NCBI RefSeq assembly: GCF_014192015.1 | Contig: NZ_JACHXJ010000001.1 | Location: 496,001 to 560,000, forward strand | Length of the DNA stretch: 64,000 bases | Direction of reading: 5' to 3' | From: Paenibacillus rhizosphaerae | GTDB taxonomy: Bacteria > Bacillota > Bacilli > Paenibacillales > Paenibacillaceae | Position numbers and translations under genes: made by a program | In this document: in pieces, positions 8,171-16,228 of the stretch | Layout of the letters: each line of letters opens with the position of its first letter | Position numbering within the stretch: position 1 is the stretch's first letter | The notes under the pieces: generated by a model | Database searches by the model: none | Told to the model about the DNA's origin: nothing | What the model saw: the letters and a program-made list of their open reading frames with translations, nothing else

Positions 8171-8303
8171 TCCGATTCACATCAAAGGGAGCTTCTGGCA
8201 TGCTCCGACGTGCTTGTTGACGGCAAATTCGAGCTTTCGCCGCGGGACTTGTCCCTCGTTTTTCCGCGGAAGCCGCAGCCAGCGCATCTGGAAGCAAACA
8301 TAG
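8171..8303 (+). pseudogene. nrdG: C-terminal relic of anaerobic ribonucleotide reductase activase (nrdG), frameshifted
   Basis: The peptide RELLACSDVLVDGKFELS followed by RDLSLVF is the conserved C-terminal region of NrdG-type radical SAM activases, which normally continues FRGSxNQRIxD. In the same frame the sequence loses similarity, but dropping one base in the T run at 8259-8263 restores RGSRSQRIWKQT and then TAG (8301-8303), exactly where NrdG should end. The rest of nrdG and its partner nrdD are absent from this side; the region upstream is a GNAT gene. It is therefore a truncated and frameshifted remnant with no expected function. Confidence 0.7.
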
Positions 8304-8601
8304 GGAACTGGGAACAAGCGCCCGGCATATTTTCCAAAACTTGATTGGGCCATCTGCTTTATCCTGCTACCGTAACTCATTGACGCTCACAGCATAATGA
8401 ATTAGAATTTCTTTTTGAAAAGTTCATTTCAACATTTCAACATCAAGATCGTGCAGCATCCGCTTTTAAACTCCGATTCGTTCGCGAGTGGCGAAATTTT
8501 AACGAGGGCCCCGCAGGGTCATCGGTTTCGTTCGCCCCCTGTCCTAACCGACAGGGGGCTTTTGGTTGTTGCGCGGGTACAGGCATCAGGAGGTTATCCA
8601 T
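8304..8601. other. Non-coding stretch and leader ahead of the EamA transporter
   Basis: No supported gene lies here. The second half forms a leader with GGCGAA (around 8491) able to pair with TTCGCC (8531-8536), which overlaps the left arm of the terminator at 8534. An antiterminator/terminator choice is conceivable. I could not match it to a known riboswitch class. Confidence 0.35.
8534..8563 (+). terminator. Intrinsic terminator or attenuator upstream of EamA gene
   Basis: GCCCCCTGTC (8534-8543) pairs perfectly with GACAGGGGGC (8550-8559), followed by TTTT then GG. It lies only 38 nt before the transporter start, so it either ends upstream transcription or attenuates the transporter. Confidence 0.75.
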
Positions 8602-9519
8602 TTGAACAAGCTCAAATACTCGCTGCTCATTCTGATCGGTGCATGCAGTTACGGCGTGCTTTCCTCCATTATGAAGGTCGGCATGAAGGAAGGTTTTACG
8701 GTCAGCCAAATGCTTGGAGGCCAATATATTTTCGGTTGGTCCTTGCTGCTGGTGCTGATGCTTATTTTCTCCCGTAAAAAGGTTGCACCGAAGCAGTGGC
8801 TCGCATTGCTGGCGGTCGGAATTACCATGAGCGGCACGTCGGTCTTCTATGGCAAGGCCGTTGAGCGGCTGCCCGCTTCGATTGCCGTTGTGCTGCTGTT
8901 CCAGTTCACATGGATCGGCGTATTAATGGAAGCCGCCGCGGATCGTCGCATTCCAAGCCGCAGCAAGATCATTTCGATTGTGATCTTGATCCTGGGGACC
9001 CTGCTCGCTGGAGGCGTCATCGGCGAAAGTACCGGACCGCTGGACACAAGAGGCGTCGTATACGGTCTGCTGGCTGCTTTTACGTTTGCGCTATATATGT
9101 TTGTCAGCGGACGCGTCGGAACGACGGTTCCTGCCTTTAATAAAAGTTTCTTCATGACCACAGGCTCGGGCGTCATCGTATTATCCGTCTTCTCTCCCGC
9201 TTTTTTGTGGGATGGGGCTTTGGTCGCCGGATTATGGAAATACGGCCTGATTCTTGGCATTCTAGGCATCTTGATCCCGGTGCTCTTTTTCGCGATCGGT
9301 ATGCCGAAGGTGGGTTCCGGCACGGGGGCGATCCTGGGAGCTGCCGAATTGCCTGCGGCGGTCGTCGCATCCGTCCTGCTGGTTCACGAGCATGTGAGCA
9401 GTCTGCAGTGGCTCGGCATCGTGCTTATTTTCATCGGCATCGCCATTCCGCAAATCCGCTTTTCAAGGAAGCAAAGCCCGCCGATGTATGAACGACCGGA
9501 AAGCGCCGCACATCGTTAG
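8602..9519 (+). CDS. EamA/DMT family transporter
   Basis: A 305-residue polytopic protein with ten predicted hydrophobic helices in two five-helix EamA repeats (residues ~5-140 and ~150-290), as in drug/metabolite exporters. PASIAVVLLFQFTWIGVLME in the first half and LGAAELPAAVVASVLL in the second are the repeated helix-4/5 signatures. The start is TTG with AGGAGGT 7 nt upstream; the earlier in-frame ATG lies in the terminator loop region and has no site. The substrate is unknown. A terminator-like hairpin in the leader hints at regulated expression. Confidence 0.9.
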   Translation: MNKLKYSLLILIGACSYGVLSSIMKVGMKEGFTVSQMLGGQYIFGWSLLLVLMLIFSRKKVAPKQWLALLAVGITMSGTSVFYGKAVERLPASIAVVLLFQFTWIGVLMEAAADRRIPSRSKIISIVILILGTLLAGGVIGESTGPLDTRGVVYGLLAAFTFALYMFVSGRVGTTVPAFNKSFFMTTGSGVIVLSVFSPAFLWDGALVAGLWKYGLILGILGILIPVLFFAIGMPKVGSGTGAILGAAELPAAVVASVLLVHEHVSSLQWLGIVLIFIGIAIPQIRFSRKQSPPMYERPESAAHR

Positions 9520-9592
9520 CTTTTTGACGGGCTGCGAGATTAAGCATTACGGTACAGGGTAATGTAAACGTGTAGACTTCTCTTCTTATTTT

Positions 9593-9625
9593 AGCCTCGG
9601 CTCGTAGCCGCAGGCTGTTTTTTTT
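9593..9625 (+). terminator. Intrinsic terminator after EamA transporter
   Basis: AGCCT-C-GGCT pairs with AGCC-G-C-AGGCT around a CGT loop, followed by G and eight T residues (9618-9625). Confidence 0.75.
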
Positions 9626-9743
9626 GTATAATGGAATCAGTAAGAAGGGGGTTGATTTGCAATTATTCATGCAATGACTGCATTTTCTGTTTAGGGTAAT
9701 CAAAGAAAGCTTCGATTTCATTAAAATATGGAGGTAATTTCTT

Positions 9744-10268
9744 ATGATTATCAGACAAATGCATGTGAACGAGGCGGACAAGATCCGCCAAATCGACCGG
9801 TCCGAACAGATCGACCGGATTTACAAAATAAATGGCGGGCAGCTTAAAACCGTTCCGATGGGACATGAATGTCCGACCTGGGATGAGGAACTCACGGATG
9901 AAATGGTCAACCGCTTCCGGCGTGAGCTGGAGCAGGGAGGCACGGCATACGGGGCGTTCGACGGTGAAGTGCTCGCTGGCTTTGGCGTGCTCGGACACCG
10001 GTTCAGAGGCCGCGATCATGACCAACTGCAGGTGGATCTGATGTATGTCAGCCGGCCGTACCGGAGACAAGGGCTGGCTACCCGGATCATGAACGAGCTG
10101 AGCCGCGTGGCCAAGGAGCGCGGAGCAAGCTATTTATACATATCCTCCACGGAAACGGAATCGGCGGTCGGCTTCTACCGTACCAACGGCGGAGACCTCA
10201 CCGAGGAAGTGGATGAGGAGCTGTATGAGCTGGAGCCGGAAGACATTCATATGCTCAAGAAGCTGTAA
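9744..10268 (+). CDS. GNAT family N-acetyltransferase
   Basis: A 174-residue single-domain GNAT protein. The motif A region DLMYVSRPYRRQGLATRIMN contains the acetyl-CoA loop RRQGLA at residues ~110-116, and SAVGFYRTNGG is motif B. The N-terminus begins MIIRQM as in many GNATs. It is preceded by TGGAGG. The acceptor substrate is unknown. A short membrane-protein gene follows after 29 nt, possibly in the same transcript. Confidence 0.88.
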   Translation: MIIRQMHVNEADKIRQIDRSEQIDRIYKINGGQLKTVPMGHECPTWDEELTDEMVNRFRRELEQGGTAYGAFDGEVLAGFGVLGHRFRGRDHDQLQVDLMYVSRPYRRQGLATRIMNELSRVAKERGASYLYISSTETESAVGFYRTNGGDLTEEVDEELYELEPEDIHMLKKL

Positions 10269-10297
10269 GACAAAGGAAAAATCGAGGTGAACGGGCA

Positions 10298-10735
10298 GTG
10301 TTCGTGTATATTGCATTCGGAATAGGTATGATCATCATGATCGGGGCGGGCGTCCTCGCTTGGAAAAATTCCAAGATCATCGCGGAACAGAAGAAGCAGC
10401 CCGGCCCCAGGCCGATCCACTACACCTATACGGTGCATGTGACAAATCGTTTGGATGAAGCGGAGAACAGCCGTTTTACCCCGATCTATCGAATTACGTA
10501 TGAGGATCCGCAAGGAGAGATGTATGCGTACTTAAGCAGGGTAACCGGGGAAAGGGAGCTGAAGCTGTCCGAAGCAACCGGCATCATGGAGACCAAGCTG
10601 GCGGACGTGCTCGCGAAGGGCCGGCTCAGGGCGGCGTCTCCTGTCATGGAAGCGGTCATCGGTGAAGAGGAGAAGGAGGCTGTGGCCCGTTTGGACCACA
10701 AGTTAAACGCGTCAGGGGGGCTGGTCCGTGGATGA
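10298..10735 (+). CDS. Small membrane-anchored protein of unknown function
   Basis: A 145-residue protein that I do not recognise. It begins with a single hydrophobic segment (residues ~2-20, FVYIAFGIGMIIMIGAGVLA) followed by a soluble mixed alpha/beta region and a helical C-terminus. The GTG start is preceded by GAGGTGA with 8-nt spacing. Its end overlaps the start of the HAD phosphatase gene by 8 bp, so the two are co-translated. No catalytic motif is visible. Confidence 0.75.
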   Translation: MFVYIAFGIGMIIMIGAGVLAWKNSKIIAEQKKQPGPRPIHYTYTVHVTNRLDEAENSRFTPIYRITYEDPQGEMYAYLSRVTGERELKLSEATGIMETKLADVLAKGRLRAASPVMEAVIGEEEKEAVARLDHKLNASGGLVRG

Positions 10736-11408
10736 TATGACAAAGCAGCCGATTCGCGCGGTGTTGTTTGATTTCGACGGCACGCTGGCGGATACACTGC
10801 CATTGTCTTTTTACGCGTTTCAGGAGGTGTTCCGAAAGTACACCGCGAAGGAGTACAGCAATGAAGAGATCGTGGCCTGGTTTGGACCGACCGAAGACGG
10901 CATTATCGGCCGGGTATTGAGTTCCCACGAGGCACTTCCTGAAGCCATTGATGACTATTACCGGATCTATGAGTCATATCACGACCGGATGCTCTCGCTT
11001 TCTGAAGAAATCCGCGGCATGCTGAACCGGCTGCAAGACATGTCCATTCCGATGGGCATCATTACAGGTAAAAGCCGCAGGTCGCTCGACATTTCTTCAG
11101 CGAAGCTTGCTATGGGGTCTTATTTCACCGTAGGCTTTGCCGGGGATGAACTTACCCGTCCCAAGCCGGATCGGGAAGGCATCGACCGGGCGATGGCCGT
11201 GCTCAGCGTAACGCCGGAAGATACGCTGTTTATCGGGGACAGTAACGCCGATATGGCTGCCGGGCGGGCGGCAGGCACCCGGATCGGCGGTGCTATGTGG
11301 TTTGAAACGATTCAGAGCAGCAATCTTCATCCGGTTCCCGATTATCGGTTCACCTCGCCGCTTCAAGTGGCTGAGCTGATCGGCAGGTTAAATCAGGCCA
11401 AAGGATAG
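10728..11408 (+). CDS. HAD superfamily phosphatase, phosphoglycolate phosphatase-like
   Basis: A 226-residue hydrolase with all HAD motifs: motif I DFDGTLADT (nucleophile and acid aspartates, residues ~14-16), motif II in GIITGKSR (~112), motif III lysine in RPKPDRE and motif IV FIGDSNADM (~168). The helical cap between motifs I and II is a small C1 cap typical of PGPase/PpaX-type enzymes. It starts at GTG with a GGGGGG site 7 nt upstream; ATG at 10737 is an alternative. The substrate is a small phosphomonoester, not further defined. Confidence 0.88.
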   Translation: MDDMTKQPIRAVLFDFDGTLADTLPLSFYAFQEVFRKYTAKEYSNEEIVAWFGPTEDGIIGRVLSSHEALPEAIDDYYRIYESYHDRMLSLSEEIRGMLNRLQDMSIPMGIITGKSRRSLDISSAKLAMGSYFTVGFAGDELTRPKPDREGIDRAMAVLSVTPEDTLFIGDSNADMAAGRAAGTRIGGAMWFETIQSSNLHPVPDYRFTSPLQVAELIGRLNQAKG

Positions 11409-11434
11409 ACCAAGAGGCGAAGGAGTGAAGGCGC

Positions 11435-12337
11435 ATGCATGTCGTTTCATTTCAGGATCCGGAAGCATTTTTGGAGCATACGGAGCCGGTGCTGCTTGAG
11501 AATGAACTGCTGAACAATCTCCCGCTCGGCATTCTGTATCGGTTGGTGAACACCATGAAAGAAGAGGGAGGCCTTCCGCGGCATGGGGAGGGAAGCAGCC
11601 GGCTGTTTCTGGCGACGGTTCAGAACGGAGGGCGGCCCCTGCTCATACTCGTTCAGACGCTGTCGCATCTGATTCTGTACGCAAGCGATGAAGTCGGCGG
11701 TCCGGATCAGCTTCGGGCTTGCTGCAGCGAGGCGGTGGACTATATGATCCGTCAGGGTGAGGTATCCCAAATCCCGAGCATTATCGGGTTAACGTTAACC
11801 GCTCAAGTGTTTGCGGAGGTGTGGCGCGACAAGACCGGTATGTCCTACCAAGTCGGGATGAACCAGCGGATATACCGCTGCACGAAAGTGAACTCTATTT
11901 CCGAAAGCGAAGGACACTTGAGAGAAGCAGGGCCAGATGATCTGCCGCTCCTTACACAGTGGGTGCTGGACTTCAGCCGTGAAGCGCTGGAGCCGATCCC
12001 GCAGGAAGACGCGGAGCGGATTGCACGAAGGGGAGTCACTTTGTCTTCCCTCTATATCTGGGATGACGGGGGACCTGTCTCCATGGTCCAAAAATCGCGC
12101 CCGACCAAGCGCGGTATTGTGGTAACACTGGTTTACACGCCTCCCGAGCTGCGCGGCAGGGGTTATGCAAGCTCATCCGTAGCCGAACTGACCCGGCGGC
12201 TCCTAAGCAGTGATTACGAGTTCACCTGCCTGTACACGGATCTCAGCAATCCGGTGTCCAACCATATTTACATGAACATCGGCTACGAGCCTGCGGCGGA
12301 TTCCAACGTTTATGTATTCGATCGGGCGGGCGAATAG
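11435..12337 (+). CDS. GNAT family N-acetyltransferase with extended N-terminus
   Basis: A 300-residue protein. The C-terminal GNAT domain (residues ~165-298) shows LVYTPPELRGRGYASSSVAE, with RGRGYA as the acetyl-CoA loop, and NPVSNHIYMNIGYEP as motif B. The N-terminal ~160 residues are an accessory GNAT-like domain of the kind found in FR47-type proteins. It is preceded by AAGGAGTGA. It follows the HAD gene by 26 nt and is probably in the same transcript. Confidence 0.85.
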   Translation: MHVVSFQDPEAFLEHTEPVLLENELLNNLPLGILYRLVNTMKEEGGLPRHGEGSSRLFLATVQNGGRPLLILVQTLSHLILYASDEVGGPDQLRACCSEAVDYMIRQGEVSQIPSIIGLTLTAQVFAEVWRDKTGMSYQVGMNQRIYRCTKVNSISESEGHLREAGPDDLPLLTQWVLDFSREALEPIPQEDAERIARRGVTLSSLYIWDDGGPVSMVQKSRPTKRGIVVTLVYTPPELRGRGYASSSVAELTRRLLSSDYEFTCLYTDLSNPVSNHIYMNIGYEPAADSNVYVFDRAGE

Positions 12338-12535
12338 TTACATATGATAGCTGCCAGTGGGTTCGTCTAGGACCCATTCCAGCATGGTCAGCATATCCTC
12401 GATGCGGAGCAGCTGGGCAGACAGCGAGGCGTGGACCGGCGAGTCCGGTTCAGCCGATTCGATGCGGGAGAGCAGCATCTTTTTTTGCATCAGCAGTTCG
12501 TTCATTTTGGATTTAACCTGGTTTTCGGTTCTCAT
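12338..12535 (-). CDS. Small coiled-coil protein of unknown function
   Basis: A 65-residue protein, highly helical and charged, with heptad-like spacing of Leu/Met (LLMQKKMLLSRIE, LLRIEDMLTMLEWVL). The start is the ATG with GGAGGG 6 nt upstream on the minus strand. It abuts the convergent acetyltransferase stop codon. I recognise no family. The preserved ribosome binding site and single-gene arrangement support a real gene. Confidence 0.65.
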   Translation of the reverse strand: MRTENQVKSKMNELLMQKKMLLSRIESAEPDSPVHASLSAQLLRIEDMLTMLEWVLDEPTGSYHM

Positions 12536-12647
12536 TGTTAACCCTCCATGTGCAGTTGTTGCGGTACCATGATGATTATACCAGTCTTGAAGGGCAGGTC
12601 CATAACCGAATCGGCCCATCCACTATTCCAAGGAGATGATCAGGAAG

Positions 12648-13328
12648 ATGAATCTGAAGAAAATGGCTGCGGAAAAAGCGGTTGAATACGTAGAAGACGG
12701 TATGCGCGTCGGTCTGGGGACAGGCTCTACCGCTTACTGGGCGATCAAGAGAATCGGTGAACGCGTCAGGGAAGGGATGACGATACAGGCCGTGGCGACT
12801 TCCAAGGCTTCGGAGAAGCTGGCGGCCGAGGAAGGGATTCCGCTGGTGCCTTTTCACGAATTGGACGGTCTGGACCTGACCATTGACGGTGCAGACGAAG
12901 TCAATCCGGAACTGAGCCTGATTAAAGGCGGGGGAGGAGCCCTGCTGCGGGAAAAAATCGTCGCCTACCACAGCAAGCAGCTGATCATTATTGCCGACGA
13001 GCACAAAGTGGTGAATACGCTGGGCGCTTTTCCCCTTCCGGTGGAGATCATCCCGTTTGCGCATGAATGGACGCTGGGGTCGCTCGAAAAGCTCGGATGC
13101 AGCCCGCAGCTGCGGACCGATAACGATCAGCTGTACGTCACCGACAATGGGAACTATATCGCCGATTGCCGCTTCGGGGAAATTGCCGACCCTGCCAAGC
13201 TGCATCAGCAGCTGTTATACATTCCTGGCGTGGTGGACAACGGTTTGTTCATCGGCATGGCGGACCGGGCGGTCATCGCCGGCAGCGACGGAACGGTTAA
13301 AATCATGGAGCGTCCGCTGAGCCGGTAG
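12648..13328 (+). CDS. rpiA: Ribose-5-phosphate isomerase A
   Basis: A 226-residue enzyme of the non-oxidative pentose phosphate pathway (ribose-5-P to ribulose-5-P). Motifs: GLGTGSTAYWAIKRIGE (phosphate-binding loop), DLTIDGADEVN (catalytic Asp), and KGGGGALLREKIV (lysine and glutamate of the active site). The ATG at 12648 gives the usual RpiA N-terminus MNLKKMAAEKA. The ATG at 12636 abuts AAGGAG with no spacing and is unlikely. A VanZ-family gene follows after 13 nt. Confidence 0.95.
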   Translation: MNLKKMAAEKAVEYVEDGMRVGLGTGSTAYWAIKRIGERVREGMTIQAVATSKASEKLAAEEGIPLVPFHELDGLDLTIDGADEVNPELSLIKGGGGALLREKIVAYHSKQLIIIADEHKVVNTLGAFPLPVEIIPFAHEWTLGSLEKLGCSPQLRTDNDQLYVTDNGNYIADCRFGEIADPAKLHQQLLYIPGVVDNGLFIGMADRAVIAGSDGTVKIMERPLSR

Positions 13329-13341
13329 GTCAGGCACATTC

Positions 13342-13806
13342 ATGAAACAACCGGTATTGTCCACTGCATGGCGAAATCTGCTGACCGTGTTGATCGTGGG
13401 TTATACGCTTCTTCTCCTTTATTGGATGTTCCTGGGGTTCGGAAGGCGCCCGGGTTCATCCTTTCATTATAATGTCATCCCATTGCGGACGATCCGCCTG
13501 TACATTCAGTATGGCTGGACGATGTCCCCGAAAATATGGATCATCAATTTGTTCGGCAATATGGCGGTGTTCGTCCCTTTCGGCCTCCTGCTGCCGCTGC
13601 TGATCAAGAAGCTGCAGTCATGGCTTGGGCTTACGGTGGTTCTCGTTTCGTCCATCCTGGTCGTGGAATGGATGCAGATGCTGCTGCGGGTCGGAAGCTT
13701 TGACGTGGATGACGTGATCCTGAATACAGTGGGCGTGTGGATCGGATGGGTGATCTCCAGCATTTGGAGGGAACGGTTCGGCATAAAAAGAGGAACAAAG
13801 GTTTGA
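13342..13806 (+). CDS. VanZ family membrane protein
   Basis: A 154-residue protein with four hydrophobic helices (residues ~15-32, ~65-85, ~92-110, ~115-135) and the VanZ-type features NLFGNMAVFVPFGLLLP and the C-terminal DVDDVILNTVGVWIGW. VanZ-like proteins are associated with low-level teicoplanin resistance, but most homologues have no proven role. It is likely co-transcribed with rpiA. Its stop codon overlaps the -35 box of the next gene's promoter. Confidence 0.88.
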   Translation: MKQPVLSTAWRNLLTVLIVGYTLLLLYWMFLGFGRRPGSSFHYNVIPLRTIRLYIQYGWTMSPKIWIINLFGNMAVFVPFGLLLPLLIKKLQSWLGLTVVLVSSILVVEWMQMLLRVGSFDVDDVILNTVGVWIGWVISSIWRERFGIKRGTKV

Positions 13807-13843
13807 CATCATGCCGTCTTTCGATTATCTTAGCATTAAGATA
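13803..13843 (+). promoter_or_regulatory. Promoter with MhqR-like operator over the -10 box
   Basis: TTGACA (13803-13808) and TATCTT (13826-13831) are separated by 17 nt. The palindrome TATCTTA-GCAT-TAAGATA (13826-13843) covers the -10 box and start site. Known MhqR boxes in Bacillus have the outer bases TATCT...AGATA, which this site shares. Autorepression of the downstream MarR gene is the natural reading. Confidence 0.8.
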
Positions 13844-13863
13844 GCGCGTTTGGAGGTTTTTAC

Positions 13864-14331
13864 ATGGCTGGTAAAACTAGCAACGATGAATTGTCCCTGG
13901 ATTTATTTATTGTACTTGCCCGCGCTTATAATTCAGTAGTTGCCCACTCCATTCGTGATATTCAAAGCCACGGTTTGAATTCAACGGAATTCGGAGTCCT
14001 GGATCTGCTGTATCACAAAGGGCCCCAACCACTGCAAAAAATCGGGGAGAAGGTACTGATATCCAGTGGGAACATTACGTACGTAGCGGACAAGCTTCAG
14101 AAAAAGAACCTGCTTGTCCGCAAGGCGTCGCCGGACGACCGACGGGTTATATTTGCAGATCTGACGGATGAGGGGAGAGCTTTCTTCCAGAGTATTTTTC
14201 CTCAGCATCAGCAGGTTCTGGTCCGCGCGGTGGAAGATCTGGACAGCGAAGAGAAGAAGCAGGCGATTCAGCTGCTGCGCAAGCTCGGATTGTCGGCAGA
14301 GCGGAAATTCAAGGAGAGTGGGGCCATATGA
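13864..14331 (+). CDS. MarR family regulator, MhqR-like
   Basis: A 155-residue winged-helix protein. LNSTEFGVLDLLYHKGPQPL followed by QKIGEKVLISSGNITYVADK is the MarR helix-turn-helix, and SPDDRRVIFADLTDEG is the wing. The phrasing closely resembles MhqR/YkvE, a quinone-sensing repressor of azoreductase and dioxygenase genes in Bacillus. No such target genes are adjacent. It is preceded by TTGGAGG and a matching palindromic operator. The stop overlaps the ywbE start (ATGA). Confidence 0.88.
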   Translation: MAGKTSNDELSLDLFIVLARAYNSVVAHSIRDIQSHGLNSTEFGVLDLLYHKGPQPLQKIGEKVLISSGNITYVADKLQKKNLLVRKASPDDRRVIFADLTDEGRAFFQSIFPQHQQVLVRAVEDLDSEEKKQAIQLLRKLGLSAERKFKESGAI

Positions 14332-14525
14332 ACGGACAGCTTCGCGCAAACATCCGGCCCGGACTCGAGGTCGAAATCGTATTGAAGCAGGACCAGCGGA
14401 CAGGCAAAAGGACACGCGGCATCGTAAAGGATATCCTGACCAATTCCGCCCAGCATCCGCACGGCATTAAGGTCAGGCTGACGGACGGACAGGTCGGCCG
14501 GGTGCAGGAAATCATCACGCCATAA
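14328..14525 (+). CDS. ywbE: YwbE family protein (DUF2196)
   Basis: A 65-residue protein matching the conserved YwbE family in length and pattern: an N-terminal RPGLEVEIVLKQDQRTGKRT, then GIVKDILT and HPHGIKVRLTDGQVGRVQ. The fold is a small beta barrel (KOW/S1-like in appearance); the cellular role is unknown. Translationally coupled to the MarR gene by an ATGA overlap. Confidence 0.88.
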   Translation: MNGQLRANIRPGLEVEIVLKQDQRTGKRTRGIVKDILTNSAQHPHGIKVRLTDGQVGRVQEIITP

Positions 14526-14568
14526 TGTGTCGAAAACAAAAACAGTATGGCAGTAGTGCTGACGCATG

Positions 14569-14613
14569 AAAAACAGCCGGCTGCCCGCCGAAAGAGCGGG
14601 AGCGGCTGTTTTT
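14569..14613 (+). terminator. Intrinsic terminator after ywbE
   Basis: AAAAACAGCCG (14569-14579) pairs with CGGCTGTTTTT (14603-14613), enclosing a second stem CCCGC/GCGGG. The A and T runs make it usable in both directions. Confidence 0.85.
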
Positions 14614-14792
14614 CTGTTTTCATACCGTTACTCCTTGAGCGGTCATCATTAGCAGGTTGCCGCGTCAAAGCAGCTGCCTAAGCCGGCGACACATCGCTGT
14701 GGCCGGCTTCCGCTGATTTGTGTCCTTTTCCTGCGGCGGTCGCGGCAGTCTCGGCGGTTGCGGAAGTCGGGCAATTGCGGCGTCCGCAGCGG

Positions 14793-15092
14793 TCACAGAC
14801 GAAACCGTTCAAGCTGATCCCACTGCTTTTCATTACGCAAAATTTCGCGCTGTTTTGGCCCGATCAGGTCAAAATGGGGAAAAGGAGAGCGGTTGTGTAT
14901 ATATTTCGGTGAAAGTCCGTGGCTGACGCACCAGCCTGCGAGCCGGTCCAAATCCGAGCAGCCGACCTTGGTAACCGTCGTCATCCCGGGAAAACGCGGA
15001 TCCAGCCAGTAATGCGTCAAATACGCAATTTCTCCCCGGCCGACCGCCTCCTTCCACCGGTTCAGTTCAGTGCGGTTAATTCCAAAAGCCAT
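14793..15092 (-). CDS. Conserved hypothetical protein, YneQ-like
   Basis: A 99-residue protein beginning MAFGINRTELNRWKEAV with the conserved features GEIAYLTHYWLDPRFPG and KVGCSDLDRLAGWC, then HFDLIGPKQREIL. This resembles the small YneQ family of Bacillus, whose function is unknown. The ATG chosen follows a GGGGA-type site on the minus strand; the frame stays open 29 codons upstream, but that extension looks unrelated to the family. A stretch of imperfect GCGGxGG repeats (14735-14800) lies just after the stop codon. Confidence 0.65.
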   Translation of the reverse strand: MAFGINRTELNRWKEAVGRGEIAYLTHYWLDPRFPGMTTVTKVGCSDLDRLAGWCVSHGLSPKYIHNRSPFPHFDLIGPKQREILRNEKQWDQLERFRL

Positions 15093-15194
15093 CCTGTATT
15101 CATCCCCATCTATTTTGTCATTCGTCTTCGGATAAGTTTCATACGTCTTTCGCATATTTCGAGTCATACCGCATGGCAAATTACAGCTTGCCGC

Positions 15195-16043
15195 TTAAGC
15201 CTCCGCCGTGCGCTGCATCAGACGCTTCAGCTTGGTTTCGGTCGGAGATCCGGCGCACGGCGTGTAGATGCTGCAGCGCAAATCGCTGCCGCCCTGTACC
15301 TGCAGCGACGTTAAATCGAACAGCATCTTTCCGGCTTTGGCATGCCTGAACTCAATCAGCACCTCCGGCGCCGAACTGACCTGGCTCTGTTTCCACAGCG
15401 TCAGGAATTCGGGATCGGTATTCTCCATTTCCCGCAGAAACTGCTCATACCATTCGTCATCGACGTACTGCCCGTAATACGCGCGGAAGATCGACAGAAA
15501 TCCCATGATAAAATGCTCCCAGTTGACCGCCAGCCTCCGCAGCTCCTTACGGGTAAACAGAAGGCTAATCAGGTTCCGTTCCTCGGGCGGAATCTGGGTA
15601 AAGTCGAGAAACACGTGAGCGGCCGCTTCGTTCCAGCCGACAATCTGGAAGCGCCGGTCGGAAATGATCGTCGGACAGTAATGGAGCTCATCCACGATTT
15701 TTTGCAGCGCCGGGCTGATCTGCGGGTGCTCCTGCTGCATAGGGGAGGCAGCGGAGCCGCTCTCCAGGGCGAGAGAAAACAAATATTTCCGCTCGTCCGC
15801 TGTCAGATGAAGCGCGGACGCGACGCAGTCGAGTACCGAAGCGGACACTTTGATGTCCCGCCCCTGTTCAAGCCAAGTATACCAGGTGCTGCTGACCCCG
15901 GCGAGCTGTGCCACTTCTTCCCGCCGGAGCCCGGGCGTCCGCCGGCGGGTGCCCTGCGGCAGTCCGACCGTCTCCGGCTGCAGCTTGGCCCGCTGGTTTT
16001 TCAGAAAAGCGGAAAGCGCATTAAGCCGTGCCTGCTGATTCAT
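15195..16043 (-). CDS. XRE family regulator with MmyB-like ligand domain
   Basis: A 282-residue protein. Residues ~10-85 are an XRE helix-turn-helix (RRTPGLRREEVAQLAGVSST, then WYTWLEQGRDI), the form typical of the MmyB group. Residues ~110-275 are a PAS-like MmyB domain (IVGWNEAAAHVF, RNLISLLF). Homologues often bind fatty acids or quinone-type ligands and control the neighbouring gene. It is divergent from an extra fabF, suggesting lipid-related regulation; that link is inference from position only. Confidence 0.88.
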   Translation of the reverse strand: MNQQARLNALSAFLKNQRAKLQPETVGLPQGTRRRTPGLRREEVAQLAGVSSTWYTWLEQGRDIKVSASVLDCVASALHLTADERKYLFSLALESGSAASPMQQEHPQISPALQKIVDELHYCPTIISDRRFQIVGWNEAAAHVFLDFTQIPPEERNLISLLFTRKELRRLAVNWEHFIMGFLSIFRAYYGQYVDDEWYEQFLREMENTDPEFLTLWKQSQVSSAPEVLIEFRHAKAGKMLFDLTSLQVQGGSDLRCSIYTPCAGSPTETKLKRLMQRTAEA

Positions 16044-16150
16044 CTATTCCTGCACCTCTTTCAAAGTTAAGACCCATTCGCAGATCCATTTGTAAGTTCC
16101 ATCGTAGACCGCTGCAATCCGGGTGTTCATTATGATGGTGTTGTTTATAC

Positions 16151-16181
16151 TAGGATAAACTATAACTTGTAATAGGATAAA
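16151..16181. repeat. Direct repeat TAGGATAAA, candidate operator
   Basis: TAGGATAAA occurs at 16151-16159 and 16173-16181, start-to-start 22 bp, close to two helical turns, in the divergent region between the XRE/MmyB regulator and the fabF paralogue. Same-face direct repeats are typical binding sites. A TTGTTT (16141-16146) upstream may be a -35 box. Confidence 0.45.
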
Positions 16182-16228
16182 TGCTATGGAAAGATGATAT
16201 CATAATTTGAGTTTGGGAGGAATATCAG

